Positions 18,970 to 29,727 are shown, numbered from the stretch's first letter. The stretch: 39,675 nt of DNA from Prasinococcaceae sp. CCMP 1430 (GCA_013416795.1 RQSC01000033.1:177627-217301), one strand, 5' to 3'. Notes: a model not told the origin generated them from the sequence alone. Numbers and translations are program-made.

Positions 18970-18970
<1 letters not shown>

Positions 18971-19003
<33 letters not shown>
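18971..19003. repeat. (CA)n microsatellite
   Basis: About 16 CA units lie in the 3' flank of RSP4/6, between the convergent stops of RSP4/6 and the leucine-rich-repeat gene. Confidence 0.97.
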
Positions 19004-19005
<2 letters not shown>

Positions 19006-19199
19006 CGCGCGCCCGCGTATGGAGTTGCGAGCGCCTCAGTAACAAATGTCTCAAGCGAAGAAGGCGATGCTGACGGCGTGAGCAGCCCACGCTCGGCGTG
19101 AGCACGCGCGCGCGCAGGCATCTTTTGCCGCTGACGACCGGCTCAAACGAGATGAATAGGTGATGATACAGGTGTTAAGTACACGCGCGGGCGCAAAGG

Positions 19200-22100
19200 T
19201 CATGAGTACTTGTGCTCCTGCCCAAACTTCGTGAGCACTGTCCCATTGTATGCTAGACGCACGATGACGCTCTCGACCTCCTGAAGGTCGCCAAACTTGT
19301 CACGTGACTTCTTGAACGCTGAAGGCTCGGGCACGTCGACGCACAGGACCCGCGAGGCCGACTCCCAGACGGCGTCTGTGTACTGGAGCCCCACCTTTTT
19401 GGATCCAAACACGCACTGCAAGCCATCCGCCAGGGACCGCACGAAACCCGACCCCAGCAGCGCGAGCGTGCGCGCGCCGCTGCCACCGCCACCACTGGCG
19501 CTACCGCCAGGGTATGCCAGCGAGTGCACCTCGAGCCACTGGCAGCTAGCGCTCACCTTCTGGGCCCAGTCCGGCAGCGGGCACCAGAAGGAGTTCTGGC
19601 CGACGTTGACGTTCAGGGTGCGCTCCAGAGGCTCGCCCATCTCGCCCTTGTAGGGGATGGGATCGAGGAGATCGGCCGGCAGCACACCATGCAGGTCGTT
19701 GTGAGCGAGGTCCACCGTCTCGAGCGAATGGAAGAAGCCATCGCGTCCGAGGCGTGCAGGCAGCGCGCCACTCAGGCGATTGTGCGAAAGCTTCAGCTCC
19801 CGCAGCGAAGCCATGCCACCAAGCCGTGCATCGAGTTCACCACTGAGCTTGTTGTGACTGAGATCGAGGTCATGCAGCCAGTACATGCCGCCCCACTCGC
19901 CGGGTATGGCCCCAGTGAGCGCGTTGCTCGCCAAATTGAGCACGGCCAGCTCGGAGAGCGAGCCCATCACCGCCGGCAGCGTACCGCGCAGCGACGCGCC
20001 TGCTATGCTGAGCGACTGCAGACGCGTCGCATTGCCCAGCTCGGGCGGCAGCGTACCACCTAGCGGGTTTGCATTGAGATTGAGGATAGTCAGGCGCGGC
20101 ATGGCCCCGAGCGCGGGCGGTACGCCGCCGACCAGGCCGTTGCCCGAAAGGTCGAGGTGCGTGAGCACTGGGGCGCGCGTCAGTGCGTCAGGGACGCCGC
20201 CAGTGAATCGATTGTATCCGAGTTCGAGGATCCTGAGCCCCTCCATTTCACCCAGCTCCTCAGGAATGGGCCCCGACAGGCGATTCGACGATGCCTTGAG
20301 AATCATGAGGCTCTTCGATTCGAGCAGATCTGCGGGCAGCGTGCCAGTCAGACGGTTGATGCTCACGTCGAGCTCGTACAGGTGGGGCAGAGCGCCGAGG
20401 CCCGGTAGGATGCTGCCCGTGTAGCGATTGCCACTCAGCCGCAGGTGCGACAGTCCACGCAGGTACAGCACCTCCGACGGCATGGGCCCGTCGAAGGCGT
20501 TGCCGGACATGTCCAGGATCGACAGCCACGCGCAGCCCCAAAGCCAGTTGGGCAGGCCGCCCTTGAGCTTCGAGTTGGCGAGGCTCACCTCGCGCAGCCG
20601 ACAGCCGTCTGCCTCCCAGTACCATCCCTCGCTCATATATTCCATTGGAAGCATGAGGCGGCCCTCACCGGGAATGGCGAGAGAGCGCTCGCCCTCGGCT
20701 GCCGCAACGATCGCGCCGCTGCCAGCTTCTTCACTGTCGCGGGCCTCCTCCGCCGCGTCGTCGCTGCACTCGTCCTCCGCAAGAGCCCGCGCGTCCGCTC
20801 TCTTCCCCGCTGGGGCACCTCCATCCTCTCTCATGCCGCGCCCCGCCTCGGCCTTCGCCGCCGCCACTTCCGCCGAGCCGAGCGACGGCACGCCCGACGG
20901 CACAGTGGCGGCAGGCAGCGCCCCGAGCGGCGGCCTCGGTGGCAGCGCGCCCTGCAGCGCGTCCTCCATGGGTGCCAGCTGTAGCAGCCGCGTGGGCTCC
21001 CACTCCCACGCAGGAAAGGTTCCGCCCAGCGCATTGTCGCTCAGATCGAGCACCTCGAGATTGGAGAGCGCCCCCCACTCCTCTGGGATAGGGCCCCGCA
21101 GCTGGTTTTTGCTCAGCTTGAGCACCTGCAGCTTGGACAGCCTGCCGAGCTCGGGAGGGAGCGGCCCGGCAAGCGCATTGTCGCTGAGGTCGAGCACGCG
21201 CAGCTCTTGGAGGTCGCCCAGCCACGCCGGCAGGCCCTGCGCGACGCCCGCGCCGAGTCGCTTGTCCCCCTGGCAGCCTATGACGAGCACCTGCAGATTC
21301 GTAAGCCTGGAGAGGCTCTCCGGGATCTCGCCGCGCAGGTAGTTATTGCTCATGTCGAGGTACTTGAGCTCCGTCATCTGGCTGACGATGTCTGCCCACG
21401 CAGTATCGTTGCCGTACTCGCACAGCACATTCTGGTAGTTGAGCACCAGCTCGGTCACGCGCCCGCCCGAGCACACCACGCCGTCCCAGTGGTCCGTGCA
21501 CGGGTCGCCCGACATCCAGCTGCGCCGGGCTTTCCAGTTGTACCCCCAGCACGCCTCGTACAGCTCGCGTAGTGGCACCACGTCGGGGGACATTGGCAGA
21601 ACGAGCGGGCTCGAGCGCGCGGCCAGCGCGTCGGCGGTGCCCTCGGCGGTGCCTTCGCCCTCGTTGCCGACGCTCTGCACGCGCGGCTCGAGCGCGTCGG
21701 GCGGCACGCTGAGGTCTGCTTGCTTCGCCGCGCGCTTCTTCGCTCGCCGCTGCTCGCGCCGCTTGCGCTTGGCCACCTCGGCGGGATCCTCGAGCTCCTC
21801 GAAGTCCTCCGGGACCTTGCCGTGTTTGCCCTGCCAGTGGTACTTCCACCAGTCGCGCACACTCTTGCGCAGGCCGAGGTCGTGGCGCGGCCGCGCGGCC
21901 GCCTCACCGCCGGGCTCGCCGCTGAGCATGAGGAGCTGCGCGGGCGCGGGCGCGCGTGCGCGTGTGAGTGCGTGTTTTGCAGCAACCTCGGGCGTCGGCG
22001 CGGCGCATGCGCACGAGCCCGCGGATGCGCCTTCGCGCTTCCTCGCGCTCGCGCGAGGTCGACTTACCTGGCTCGCCGCCCCCGGCCCGAGCATTAGCCC

Positions 22101-22295
22101 GGCGGGTGTCGGCGTGCGCGCGAGACGGTGCGCGTGGTACGGCAGCGCGGCGTAGTCGGGCAGCTCCTCGCGCGTGGGGTCGTACGCCGGCGGGCCGTAC
22201 AGCCGTGAGCGAGGGACCTGCGCGTGCGCGCCGCGCGGCGCTCGCGCCGCGAGCGTCGCCAACGCCGCGAACGCCGCGAGCGCGACCGCGAGCGA
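19200..22295 (-). CDS. Secreted leucine-rich-repeat protein with C-terminal IPT/TIG-like region, N-terminus missing
   Basis: Two visible exons, 22068-22295 and 19200-21935, are separated by intron 21936-22067 (GTAAGT..CAG, phase 0); the stop is TGA 19202-19200. About 987 residues are visible. A hydrophobic Ala/Leu stretch ending AHAQ directly follows the unknown base at 22296 and looks like a signal peptide lacking its Met. A basic Lys/Arg segment follows, then an LRR cap with CWGYNW and DPCTDHWDGVVC, as in plant receptor-type LRR proteins. Some 16 or more plant-type repeats follow (LxxLxLSxNxLxGxIPxxLG), interrupted by an acidic low-complexity insert around 20700-20990. The last 130 residues, with GSGFVRSLADGLQCVFG and SASRVLCVDVP, resemble an IPT/TIG domain. 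No kinase or transmembrane helix follows, so it is probably an extracellular or cell-wall protein. Confidence 0.85.
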   Translation of the reverse strand, partial: SLAVALAAFAALATLAARAPRGAHAQVPRSRLYGPPAYDPTREELPDYAALPYHAHRLARTPTPAGLMLGPGAASQVSRPRASARKREGASAGSCACAAPTPEVAAKHALTRARAPAPAQLLMLSGEPGGEAAARPRHDLGLRKSVRDWWKYHWQGKHGKVPEDFEELEDPAEVAKRKRREQRRAKKRAAKQADLSVPPDALEPRVQSVGNEGEGTAEGTADALAARSSPLVLPMSPDVVPLRELYEACWGYNWKARRSWMSGDPCTDHWDGVVCSGGRVTELVLNYQNVLCEYGNDTAWADIVSQMTELKYLDMSNNYLRGEIPESLSRLTNLQVLVIGCQGDKRLGAGVAQGLPAWLGDLQELRVLDLSDNALAGPLPPELGRLSKLQVLKLSKNQLRGPIPEEWGALSNLEVLDLSDNALGGTFPAWEWEPTRLLQLAPMEDALQGALPPRPPLGALPAATVPSGVPSLGSAEVAAAKAEAGRGMREDGGAPAGKRADARALAEDECSDDAAEEARDSEEAGSGAIVAAAEGERSLAIPGEGRLMLPMEYMSEGWYWEADGCRLREVSLANSKLKGGLPNWLWGCAWLSILDMSGNAFDGPMPSEVLYLRGLSHLRLSGNRYTGSILPGLGALPHLYELDVSINRLTGTLPADLLESKSLMILKASSNRLSGPIPEELGEMEGLRILELGYNRFTGGVPDALTRAPVLTHLDLSGNGLVGGVPPALGAMPRLTILNLNANPLGGTLPPELGNATRLQSLSIAGASLRGTLPAVMGSLSELAVLNLASNALTGAIPGEWGGMYWLHDLDLSHNKLSGELDARLGGMASLRELKLSHNRLSGALPARLGRDGFFHSLETVDLAHNDLHGVLPADLLDPIPYKGEMGEPLERTLNVNVGQNSFWCPLPDWAQKVSASCQWLEVHSLAYPGGSASGGGGSGARTLALLGSGFVRSLADGLQCVFGSKKVGLQYTDAVWESASRVLCVDVPEPSAFKKSRDKFGDLQEVESVIVRLAYNGTVLTKFGQEHKYS

Positions 22296-22296
22296 N
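22296..22296. other. Single unknown base, probable contig join
   Basis: The base separates the signal-peptide coding region of the LRR gene (start codon missing) from the 3' part of an OGT-like TPR gene (stop missing), both on the minus strand. Both genes are cut here, so some sequence is probably absent. Confidence 0.75.
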
Positions 22297-23348
22297 CCCC
22301 CCCGGCTGTGCCGCCGTCGCAATCGAGGCACCGCCAGGGCCGCCCTGAGTGCCGGGAAACGCTGGTTCGATGGGCGCTTGCCCAAGCACGGCCGGCCCTG
22401 CGATTTCAAGGCCCCCTTCGACACTCATCTCCAAGTTGAGCGCCGTAAGCGAAGACCATGCCAATCCGTGATCCGGTACCAGCCGCAGCGCCTCGCTGAA
22501 GCACTCCTTTGCAGCCTCATTGAGCCCCTGGACGCGCAGCAGCTGGCCCATGCTCACGTGCACGTCGACGAGAGTCGGGTCAAGAAGCAATGCGGAACGA
22601 TGGCAATCGAGCGCCAACGAGTAGGAGCCCTTCGCCACGTAAGCCGCGGCCAGGTGGGCGTACGCCGCCGCGTAGTTTGGGTCCAGAGCGATGGTCTTGA
22701 GGTAGTATTGGAGCGACAAGTCCAGGTCCCCTACGTCACGCAGTGCGTTTGCCATGTTGAGGTAGGCCTCGGCCATGGTTGGCTCTAGCTGAATGAGCTG
22801 CTGGTTGATCGCAATGCATGCCGAGAGTCGCGCGCGGGGCGGCGCGTGTCGCCGATGGCGCGCAGGCACTGCGGCGCGCGAGAGGGAGGCGCGCCCGCGC
22901 CCGCGCCCGCGCCCGCACGCATGTGCGCTGAGCGGTGGACCTATGCGTGCGCGTGAGCGTGCGAGCGTGCGCACGTATGCGAGCACGCGTGCGCACGCGC
23001 GCGCGAGAGAGAGAGAGGGCGAGCGCGTGCGCGCGCAAGAGAGAGAGCGCACGCCACGCGCAAACGAGCACGCATCAGTGGGTGCGCACATGCATGCGTT
23101 CGCGCGCACAGTCAGCGTCTGAGCAGGTCGGCACCACCCGAGATCACGCGCGCCCTCGCGCACTCGCGTTGGCGCACCTCGATGGCGACATCAATGACCA
23201 CCGCCTCGAGAAGCGCGGCGAAGGCCGCGACGGTCTGTGCGCTGCGGCTCGAGGGCGACGCGACCAGCGCCGCCGCCGCGGCCGCGGCGGTCGCCTCGTC
23301 TCCCTCCGCCGCCTGGTCTGCTCCCGGCGCGGCCGCGGAGGGGCTCAT
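22297..23348 (-). CDS. OGT-like TPR protein, C-terminus missing
   Basis: Proposed exon 1 is 23178-23348 (ATG 23348, 57 residues, donor GTGCGC). Exon 2 is 22297-22800, entered at a CAG acceptor in the same phase. Exon 2 encodes consecutive tetratricopeptide repeats of the O-GlcNAc-transferase kind: EPTMAEAYLNMANALRDVGD, ALDPNYAAAYAHLAAAYVAK, LLDPTLVDVHVSMGQLL and LVPDHGLAWSSL. It then enters a Gly/Ala-rich segment and runs into the unknown base. Whether a GT41 glycosyltransferase domain follows cannot be seen, so a generic TPR scaffold is possible. The intron is rich in (GC)n and GAGAGA tracts. The exon 1 join is inferred from phase and position only; it lies back-to-back with the glycolipid transfer protein gene. 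Confidence 0.6.
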
Positions 23349-23498
23349 CGGTCGGTCGCGCGCGTGCGCGTGCCACTGACCACTACGCCGCGCTGCGCGC
23401 GGGCGCGCTGCACGGGCGCGCGGGCGCAAGAGAGAGGGTCGCGCACGCGCAGCGCGCAAAGGACCCGCGCGGCGAGCACGTCTCGCGTGCCTGCTGCG
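23349..23498. promoter_or_regulatory. Short divergent promoter
   Basis: Only 150 bases separate the minus-strand ATG of the TPR gene (if its exon 1 is right) from the ATG of the GLTP gene. The stretch is GC-rich with no TATA-like sequence. Confidence 0.4.
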
Positions 23499-24219
23499 AT
23501 GGGCGTCCTCGCTGAGGCCACGGCGGCGCTCGCGCCCGCCGCCCTGCGGCTCGACGGGGGCGCTGGCAGTTTGGGCGCTGAGCAATTCCTGCGAGCGTGC
23601 GGCCTGGTGCTACCCGTGCTTGGGGCGCTCGGCGCAGGGCTCGCCGTCGTCAAGGCGGACATCGGTGGCAATATAGATAGGCTGAGCAAGCGTCGCGAGG
23701 AGGACCCGGGCAAGTACAAAGCGCTCTTCGACATCGTCAGGGTGAGGGCGCGCGACCTCTTGTGCGCACGCTACAGAGCGCGGGCCTGCATGCGTCCTGG
23801 CGCTCACGCCTGCGCACCGACGCGCGCGCGCGCGCGCGCCCAATCCCCGCACGCAGGCTGAGATGGATGCACGCACAGCCTCGCGCACCGACTCGTGCAC
23901 TAACGCGCTCCTGTGGCTGCGCCGCGCGATGGCCTTCGTCGCGGCACTGGTGGGCGAGCTCGCGTCGGACGCGTCGCTCGAGTGCGCCCCGGCGGCCGCC
24001 GCGGCGTACGAGCGCACGCTCAAGCGGCACCACGGCTGGCTCGTGCAGCAGGGCGTCACGCTCGCGCTCAAGCTCGCTCCGGCGCGCGCGCGCTTCGAGG
24101 CCGCCACGGGCGGCGCCGGCGCCGACGAGATGGCCGCGTTCGTCGCGGCGGCGGAGCCGGCGCTCGAGGAGGTGCGCGTGTTCCTCGACACGCACGGCCT
24201 GGACGACGTCGCCGTGTAG
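23499..24219 (+). CDS. Glycolipid transfer protein (GLTP family)
   Basis: Two exons, 23499-23741 and 23855-24219, have a 113-base (GC)n-rich intron (GTGAGG..CAG, phase 0). The product has 201 residues, the usual family size. The first exon carries the sugar-head-group motif in KADIGGNIDRLSKR (Asp and Asn of the D-x3-N pattern, and Lys). The second carries TDSCTNALLWLRRAM (the stacking Trp) and RTLKRHHGWLVQQGV with the conserved His. These residues bind ceramide-linked head groups, and the all-helical fold carries a single lipid chain between membranes in the cytosol. It may act on sphingolipids, ceramide-1-phosphate or related lipids; the class cannot be fixed from sequence alone. A TGTAC motif lies about 50 bases after the stop. 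Confidence 0.9.
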
Positions 24220-24632
24220 CACGAAGCGTCCATCCAAACCCGGATCAAACCGACGCCGCCACTGAATTGTACACTACCGCCGATTCGAAATTTGGTACCA
24301 CGTCTTTGATCCTTTTGTGCGCGCCCGCCGGCGAGTTCGTACGGAATCGCAACGAATGTGTGACTCTGCGGTTTGGTTGGGCGACGGCAGCCCAAGCGGC
24401 GGCGGCGTTCCCCCGAGCGCCAATCGGAGCGCCCCGCACGCACGCGCGCGTGCGCGCGCGCACTGGGAGCCCCCACCTGAGGGAGAGAGGCGCGCGGCGT
24501 CCCGCGCACCCGTGCTCTCTCTCTCTCACGCGCGCGCGCGCGTGCGTGTGAAGACGCGCGCGCGAGAGCGGGTGCGTGCGGGTGCCACTCCCTCGTTGAT
24601 TTTCGCGCGCGCGCGCGCGCGCGCGCGCAGCG
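24220..24632. promoter_or_regulatory. Intergenic promoter region of the large TPR gene
   Basis: The left part, after the GLTP stop, is A/T-richer. A GCGTTCCCCCGAGCGCC motif lies at 24405-24421, about 210 bases upstream of the next ATG, and is the complement of a motif shared with other intergenic regions. CTCTCT and (GC)n tracts (24605-24629) run up to the start codon. No gene is seen. Confidence 0.4.
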
Positions 24633-27334
24633 ATGGTGGCCGTCCCGGTCGAGAGCAGCGACGACGAGCGCGACGCGGGCGGCGACGCGGCCACAGGCTA
24701 CGACGACGCGCGCTGGGGTACGCAGTACGCGGAGGGCGGTGTGAAAGCTGGCGGCGGGGCCGACGCGGCGGCGCTCGGGGCAGCGCGCGCGAGAGCGAAG
24801 GAACGCTTCGACGCTGGCGACTTCGAGGCTGCCGCGGAGGTGTACACGGAGGCCCTCGACGGCGCCGCGCGCGCGGCAGTGGGAAGCCATGCGGCACAGC
24901 TGTACTTGAACCGCGCGCTGTGCTCGCTGCGTCTGGGCGCACCCGACGCGGCGCTCTCTGATGTTGACCTCGCCGCAGCGGCGCTGGGCGCCGCTGAGCG
25001 CACGACGGGCTTGCCCGCGGGCGGCAGCGAGGCTTCCGCGCGGCGGCTCGAGGCCAAGTGCGAGTATACAGCAGCGCGCGCGCACCTGCTGCGCGCCGAG
25101 CAGGGCGAGGCGGGCGCGGCGACGAAGGCCATCGATGCCGCGCGCGCGGGCCTGCGGGTGCGTTCGGGCGACAGCGCGCTTGTCGCTGCGCTTGGCGAGG
25201 GCCTTGCCCTCTTGGGCAGCCCGGTGCTGGCATCGCACTTTGCCGCGCTCATCGAGGACGCGCAGGCGATGAGGGCTGGGGCGCTCTCAGCCCGTGACGG
25301 CAAGTGCATCAAGCCCGTGCCCCAGGACATCCGTCTTAGCTCACGCGAGCTGTGCGACGGGCTGGAGAAGTTCATCCTGGGGCGCGAGGCGGAGGTGCGC
25401 GACCTGCTGGCGGCCGGCTGGGCTTCGGGTGGCGAGTACCCGTCGCGGCGGCTCAAGTTCGTGCTGTACGGGCTCCGTTCGGCAGCGTATCGCCGCTCGC
25501 CGCCGGCACCAGTCGGATGTGGTCGCGTGCGCTCGCGCATCGAACAGGCCGTGGCCGATGCCAAGGCTGCCGTCGCGCACTCGCCTGAGATGTCGCGCCG
25601 CGCCTGGGGGGAGGAGTTTGCCGCGCTCAGTGCACCACAGCGCGACCCCGTCACGGGCATGCTGCCCTCGGCGAAGGAGAGAAAGATGGAGGCGAAGCGC
25701 TCCCTCGCGCGGCGCTTCATGGACGAGGACGAGAACGCTGGGCGCGCCATTGTCAAATACGTCGACGAGGCTCGCCCGCACTTGGCGCTCATCCCAAGAG
25801 CAGACGGGGGCGGTGGCATCCTCGACGCGTGCGTTGATGCCGAGCACCTGGCCGTCACCTCGGCGGGCGCGGGCGTCACCGACGGCTGCGTCAATGTGCC
25901 GCGCAAGACGTGGCCGCGCGCGTACGCGCTGCTTGGCGACGCGAATGCGGGCACCAAGGACTGGCCGCAGGTGCGCATTGTGTCTGAGTCCCGCGAGCGA
26001 GCGAGCGAGCGAGCGAGCTCGGCGTGCGTGAGTGCTGACCGGAGCCAGTCGCGCCGGCTGCCCACGCGGGCTCGAACAGGCTGCGCTGTACTTCCGGCGC
26101 GCTTTCGAGGCCGACCCGAGTTGCGAAGAATACATCGAAGAGCTGCGGCAAGCCTGTCGCTGGCTGCCAACCAAGCAGGCGGAGGCACTCATGAGCCAGG
26201 GTGCCGACAAGTTCGAGGTGCTCCTGGTCGAGGACAAGCTCATGACTGGCCCTGGCTACCTGCGGCCGCGCGAGGAGTATGCCAACTACTATCGCTGGAT
26301 GCGCGAGCGCATCTACGAGCACTACCCTTCGCTGCCCGAGCCTGTGATGCAGAAGCTGCTCAAGCATGATGCCTACGAACTCGACCTATTGCTGTCATTC
26401 CCCAAGGCCATCAAGGGGCAGACCGACGAGTACCTTGAAGTGTATCGCAAGGACGGCGGCGAATACCTCGAGAGCTACCAGACACCGATGCTCACGTGGG
26501 ACGAGGTGAAGGCCATGAAGGGCCCAGGCATGGCGGGTTTGCAGGATACCTCGAATGTGGGGCCAGGCCAGGACGCGTTGCCAGCTGGCACGTACGGATA
26601 CGAGGTGCGAGGCGCGTGGAGAGCGTCCCGCGTACATCCGCGCGAACCGTGGGCCCGTTTGCTATCGCTAACGCGCCACTGCCCTGCGCGCACCCGCGCG
26701 CCTGCCTCCGCGTCCTTTTCCATGCGCAGGCTGCGGAAAAGGACACAGATCATTCGGCGCTGCCCTCACGCGGCGACGGCGGCCTCACCGCCGCCGAGCG
26801 GCTCGGTGCGCCCGCACCGACACAGCTGCCACCCGACCGCAAACGAGATGTCGACCAAATCATGTGGGGTGCCGGGAGGCTGAGGAAGGAGATCGAGGCA
26901 AGCTCAGCGGGGGCCGCACCGCTAGGCTCGAGGCAGGCGGTCATTCTGCGCGAGAGGAATGAGAAGGTGCGTGAAATCTGGCGCGCTCTGAGAGCGCGAA
27001 CTTGCGGACACGAGAGCAAACGAAAAATGACGCGCGTGCGCGCGCGCGCGCGCGCGTGGCTCCGCCCCAGCTCGCTGACCGGTGCCCCCTCGGCACCACC
27101 GCGCGCCAAAACGCACAGTTGGAAGCCATGCACTCGGGTGGCAAGGCTGCGCTTCTAGAGGACGCATTCGGCGCAGATGCGTCGCTCGCGGCTGCGCGGA
27201 AGGCGGATGCGACGGCCGCTGCCGCCGCCCGCCGCGCGGAGATACTCGCTGCCGCCGACGATGCCGCGGCTGCGGCCGCAGCCACCCTGAGCTCAAGCAC
27301 ATTCAGCACCACGGGCGACCTCGACGAGATGGAT
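24633..27334 (+). CDS. Large TPR-domain protein, function unassigned
   Basis: Four exons are supported: 24633-25970, 26080-26604, 26730-26966 and 27119-27334. All donors are GTGCG-type, all acceptors CAG and all junctions phase 0, giving at least 772 residues. The N-terminus is acidic, followed by a TPR pair at about residues 50-130 (AKERFDAGDFEAAAEVYTEAL, AAQLYLNRALCSLRLGAPDAALSDV) of the co-chaperone kind. The middle part, with KFVLYGLRSAAYRR and later YANYYRWMRERIYEHYPSLP and WDEVKAMKGPGM, is well formed but unfamiliar to me. The C-terminus is an Ala-rich predicted coiled coil. Exon 4 ends at GATGGAT before GTGCGTGAG; the final exon and stop could not be fixed, and one option is an immediate TGA after a CTGCAG acceptor near 27473. 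Neighbouring ciliary genes make an axonemal or assembly role possible, but that is only a guess. Confidence 0.7.
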
Positions 27335-27751
27335 GTGCGTGAGCGAGTGTTGCGCGAGCACCAATGCGCGCACGTCTTTGCACGCGCGCAGCGCTTGATC
27401 CTCACCCTATGCCCGCCCCGCCCTCTCCTTTGGGCGCATTCGCCCACCCCAACCGCCCGCTCGCGCCCTGCAGTGATTTGCGCATGGCTCCCACTTTGTA
27501 TTTTCGCCTGCACTGGCTCCTTCGTTACTGCGATCGTCAGTGCTGCCCGCCTCGCGCGATCGCGTGCGTTCGCACGCGCGCTCCGGCTCGGGCGAAGAAT
27601 GTCGTACGGACAGCGACGGCGCCCCCCCCCATCCCACCCGCGGCGCAGTGAGCTGTCCGCGGGACCGCTGGCCGAGCCCGCGAACCCATTGCCGAGCCCT
27701 TTCGACGCGCCAGTCTTCGACGCACGCAAGCGATCCGACCGGGCTCGGCCT

Positions 27752-28593
27752 TTACTCATCTTCATCATCCTCGACCACCCAGTCGACGAAGCTCACGAGG
27801 AACTCAAGGAAGGTGATGGTGCCGTCGCCGTCCCAGTCAAGCTCCTGGAAGCGCTGAATCGCCAGCCTGTGGTGCGAGCCTCCACCGTGCGTGGAGCCCT
27901 CGCCGAGCGCGTTCTCTACCTCATCGCGCGTGATGGAGCCGTCGGCATCTTTGTCAAAGAATGCGAAGGCGTCCGCCACGATGTTGATGGCCTTGTCGAT
28001 TTCCCCCTGGCCCTCTGGCGCCTCCCCGCTAGTCTTGCGCAGATTGAGCAGCGTCGTCAACGCGACCACGATCACGAACTCGTGGAAGTCGAGCTCGTGG
28101 CTGGCATCGATGTCGCTCAGCTTGAAGATGTCGTCCAGTAATTCGTCGCTCGCCTCCACTCCCAGCTTTGGCAGGCACGCCTCGATTTCGTTGCGCTGGA
28201 GCGCTCCGTCCCCGCTCTTATCAAACTCCTTGAACATCTGCTTCATCCGCAGGAATGCGGGCTCAATGGTCGCGAACTTCATCAGGATGGAGTTCATCGT
28301 CTTAAGCTGCACCGTGGGGTGTGCGCAGTGGTCCTTGACTGCCTGTGGGTGCGCACGCGGGCACAGAGTGCGCGCGTGCGAGTGTCAGTGCGCGTGCGCG
28401 CGCGCGCGCGAAGAGTATGCTTGGGCGCATGCGCATGCAACATGGCGAGAGAGACCAAAAGGCAGCGGCGGGAGGGGCGGAGGTGCGGGCTAGCGGCAGC
28501 CACAAGTGCGGGACCCACCTCGATGAGCTGATCGACGAGAGCGCTGCGGCGACGCTCGGAGGGACGCCGTGTCCTCAATGCTCCCTGTGGCAT
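27752..28593 (-). CDS. Four-EF-hand calcium-binding protein
   Basis: Two exons: 28519-28593 (ATG 28593 in a GCCACCATGC context) and 27752-28306, with intron 28307-28518 (GTGGGT..CAG, phase 0), giving 209 residues and TAA at 27754-27752. Four EF loops are visible: DKSGDGALQRNE, DIDASHELDFHE, DKDADGSITRDE and DWDGDGTITFLE. Loops 1, 3 and 4 have good calcium ligands; loop 2 is somewhat divergent. The helix preceding loop 1 (AFLRMKQMFKEF) fits the calmodulin/calcineurin-B/CDPK-tail group, and the acidic end DWVVEDDEDE is distinctive. It is probably a calcium sensor that binds target helices. No myristoylation glycine follows Met1, so a CBL-like membrane anchor is not indicated. The gene is convergent with the large TPR gene. 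Confidence 0.88.
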
Positions 28594-29483
28594 GGTGGCA
28601 CGGTGCACAAGCGCCGCATGCGCACGCCGGCGTCAGCACGCGCGTGCGGCTTCGAGACACAGAGCGAGCGAGCGCGGAGTGGAGCTGGGGAGGGGAGAGG
28701 GATGTGCCACGCCCTTCGCACTCGATCGCGCGCGACGCTGGGGCCACCGGGCGCGCGCTCCCACCTGCACCCCCTTGCTGCCAGCGACCGCACCACCCTC
28801 GGGTGGGCCCGCCACATTGTGCGACGCCGAGCTCATGCATCCACCCATGGTGGCGACGCTTTGCGCGCCCTTCTAGTCCCCGTTTCCTCCCCCGCTCCCT
28901 CCTTCCTCCACCTGCCCCGCTTCTCCCTGGGCGTCGCTGCAGTGCACTGCACCGTGTCCCGGCAGCGCGCCGTTGCGCGCGGCTGGCGTGCGGTGGGGAC
29001 TGCTGCGGCTGCGATCTGCGGCGCGCCCGCGCAGCGCGGCGCGGCACGTCGCGCGGCGTGTGTGCCCCCCTCTCCCACCCCACCCCCTCACCCCCGTCCA
29101 CACAGCGGCCACCCGGCGCGCCCCATTGCGCGCCCCTCTCGATCCGCAAGCCCCGATGCAGCCACCACCTGCTCGCCCGCGCCCCGGCCGGGCCGCAGGC
29201 GCGCGCGCCTGCTTCGCCGGCCTGCCTCCTCTTCCCCCCATACCCGCCCGCGGCCGTGCCCCTCCCGCGCCGCCGCGCGCCAGCAGGCGTGCGGCAGCGG
29301 CGGCGCCGCCGCCGGCAGCCGCAAGCCCACCCCGCCGGGCCCCGCCGCCGCCGGGGGGAACCAGCGCGCGCGCGAGGTCCCAACGCAATCCAACTCACTT
29401 TGACGTACACATCCACTCGCCCGTGGGGCGTTCCCCGCGCGCGCCCGCGCGCGCAGCGGTGGGAAACTTTCCTCACAATTCTG

Positions 29484-29516
29484 GACCCTAAAAATGACCT
29501 GGAATTGACCCTAAAA
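29484..29516. promoter_or_regulatory. Paired GACCCTAAAA motifs
   Basis: GACCCTAAAA occurs at 29484-29493 and again at 29507-29516, both copies on the plus strand, about 240-270 bases before the canopy ATG. The spacing of 23 bases is about two helical turns. Related AAACCCTAA motifs are found upstream of other genes in the window. Confidence 0.45.
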
Positions 29517-29727
29517 CATTTTCACGGGACAGCCGGGGTCACCCGCGCGTTTCAAAGTTCTTTTGAGTTTTGATGGGAGTTTCGGCGTTTGGTTTGGGGT
29601 CGGGCGGCGGCGCGCGTTCCCGTTTTGGGACGGGCCCGGGTGACGGGAGGACGGCGGGGCCGAGGCGGGCCGTGGGGCGGGGCAGCAGGGCGCCCCGCGC
29701 GGGCGGCGCGCGGCTGCGCGAGCCCTG

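Noticed and set aside
22363-22390. GGTTCGATGGGCGCTTGCCC resembling a tRNA T-arm
   Set aside because: No acceptor stem, D-arm or anticodon arm can be built and the stretch is coding for the TPR protein.
29156-29491. A Pro/Ala-rich plus-strand frame upstream of the canopy gene
   Set aside because: Composition is explained by GC-rich DNA and no conserved motif is present.
16361-29577. An exact 15-base match TTGAGTTTTGATGGG at 16361-16375 and 29563-29577
   Set aside because: One such match in 40 kb is close to chance expectation and the flanks do not align.
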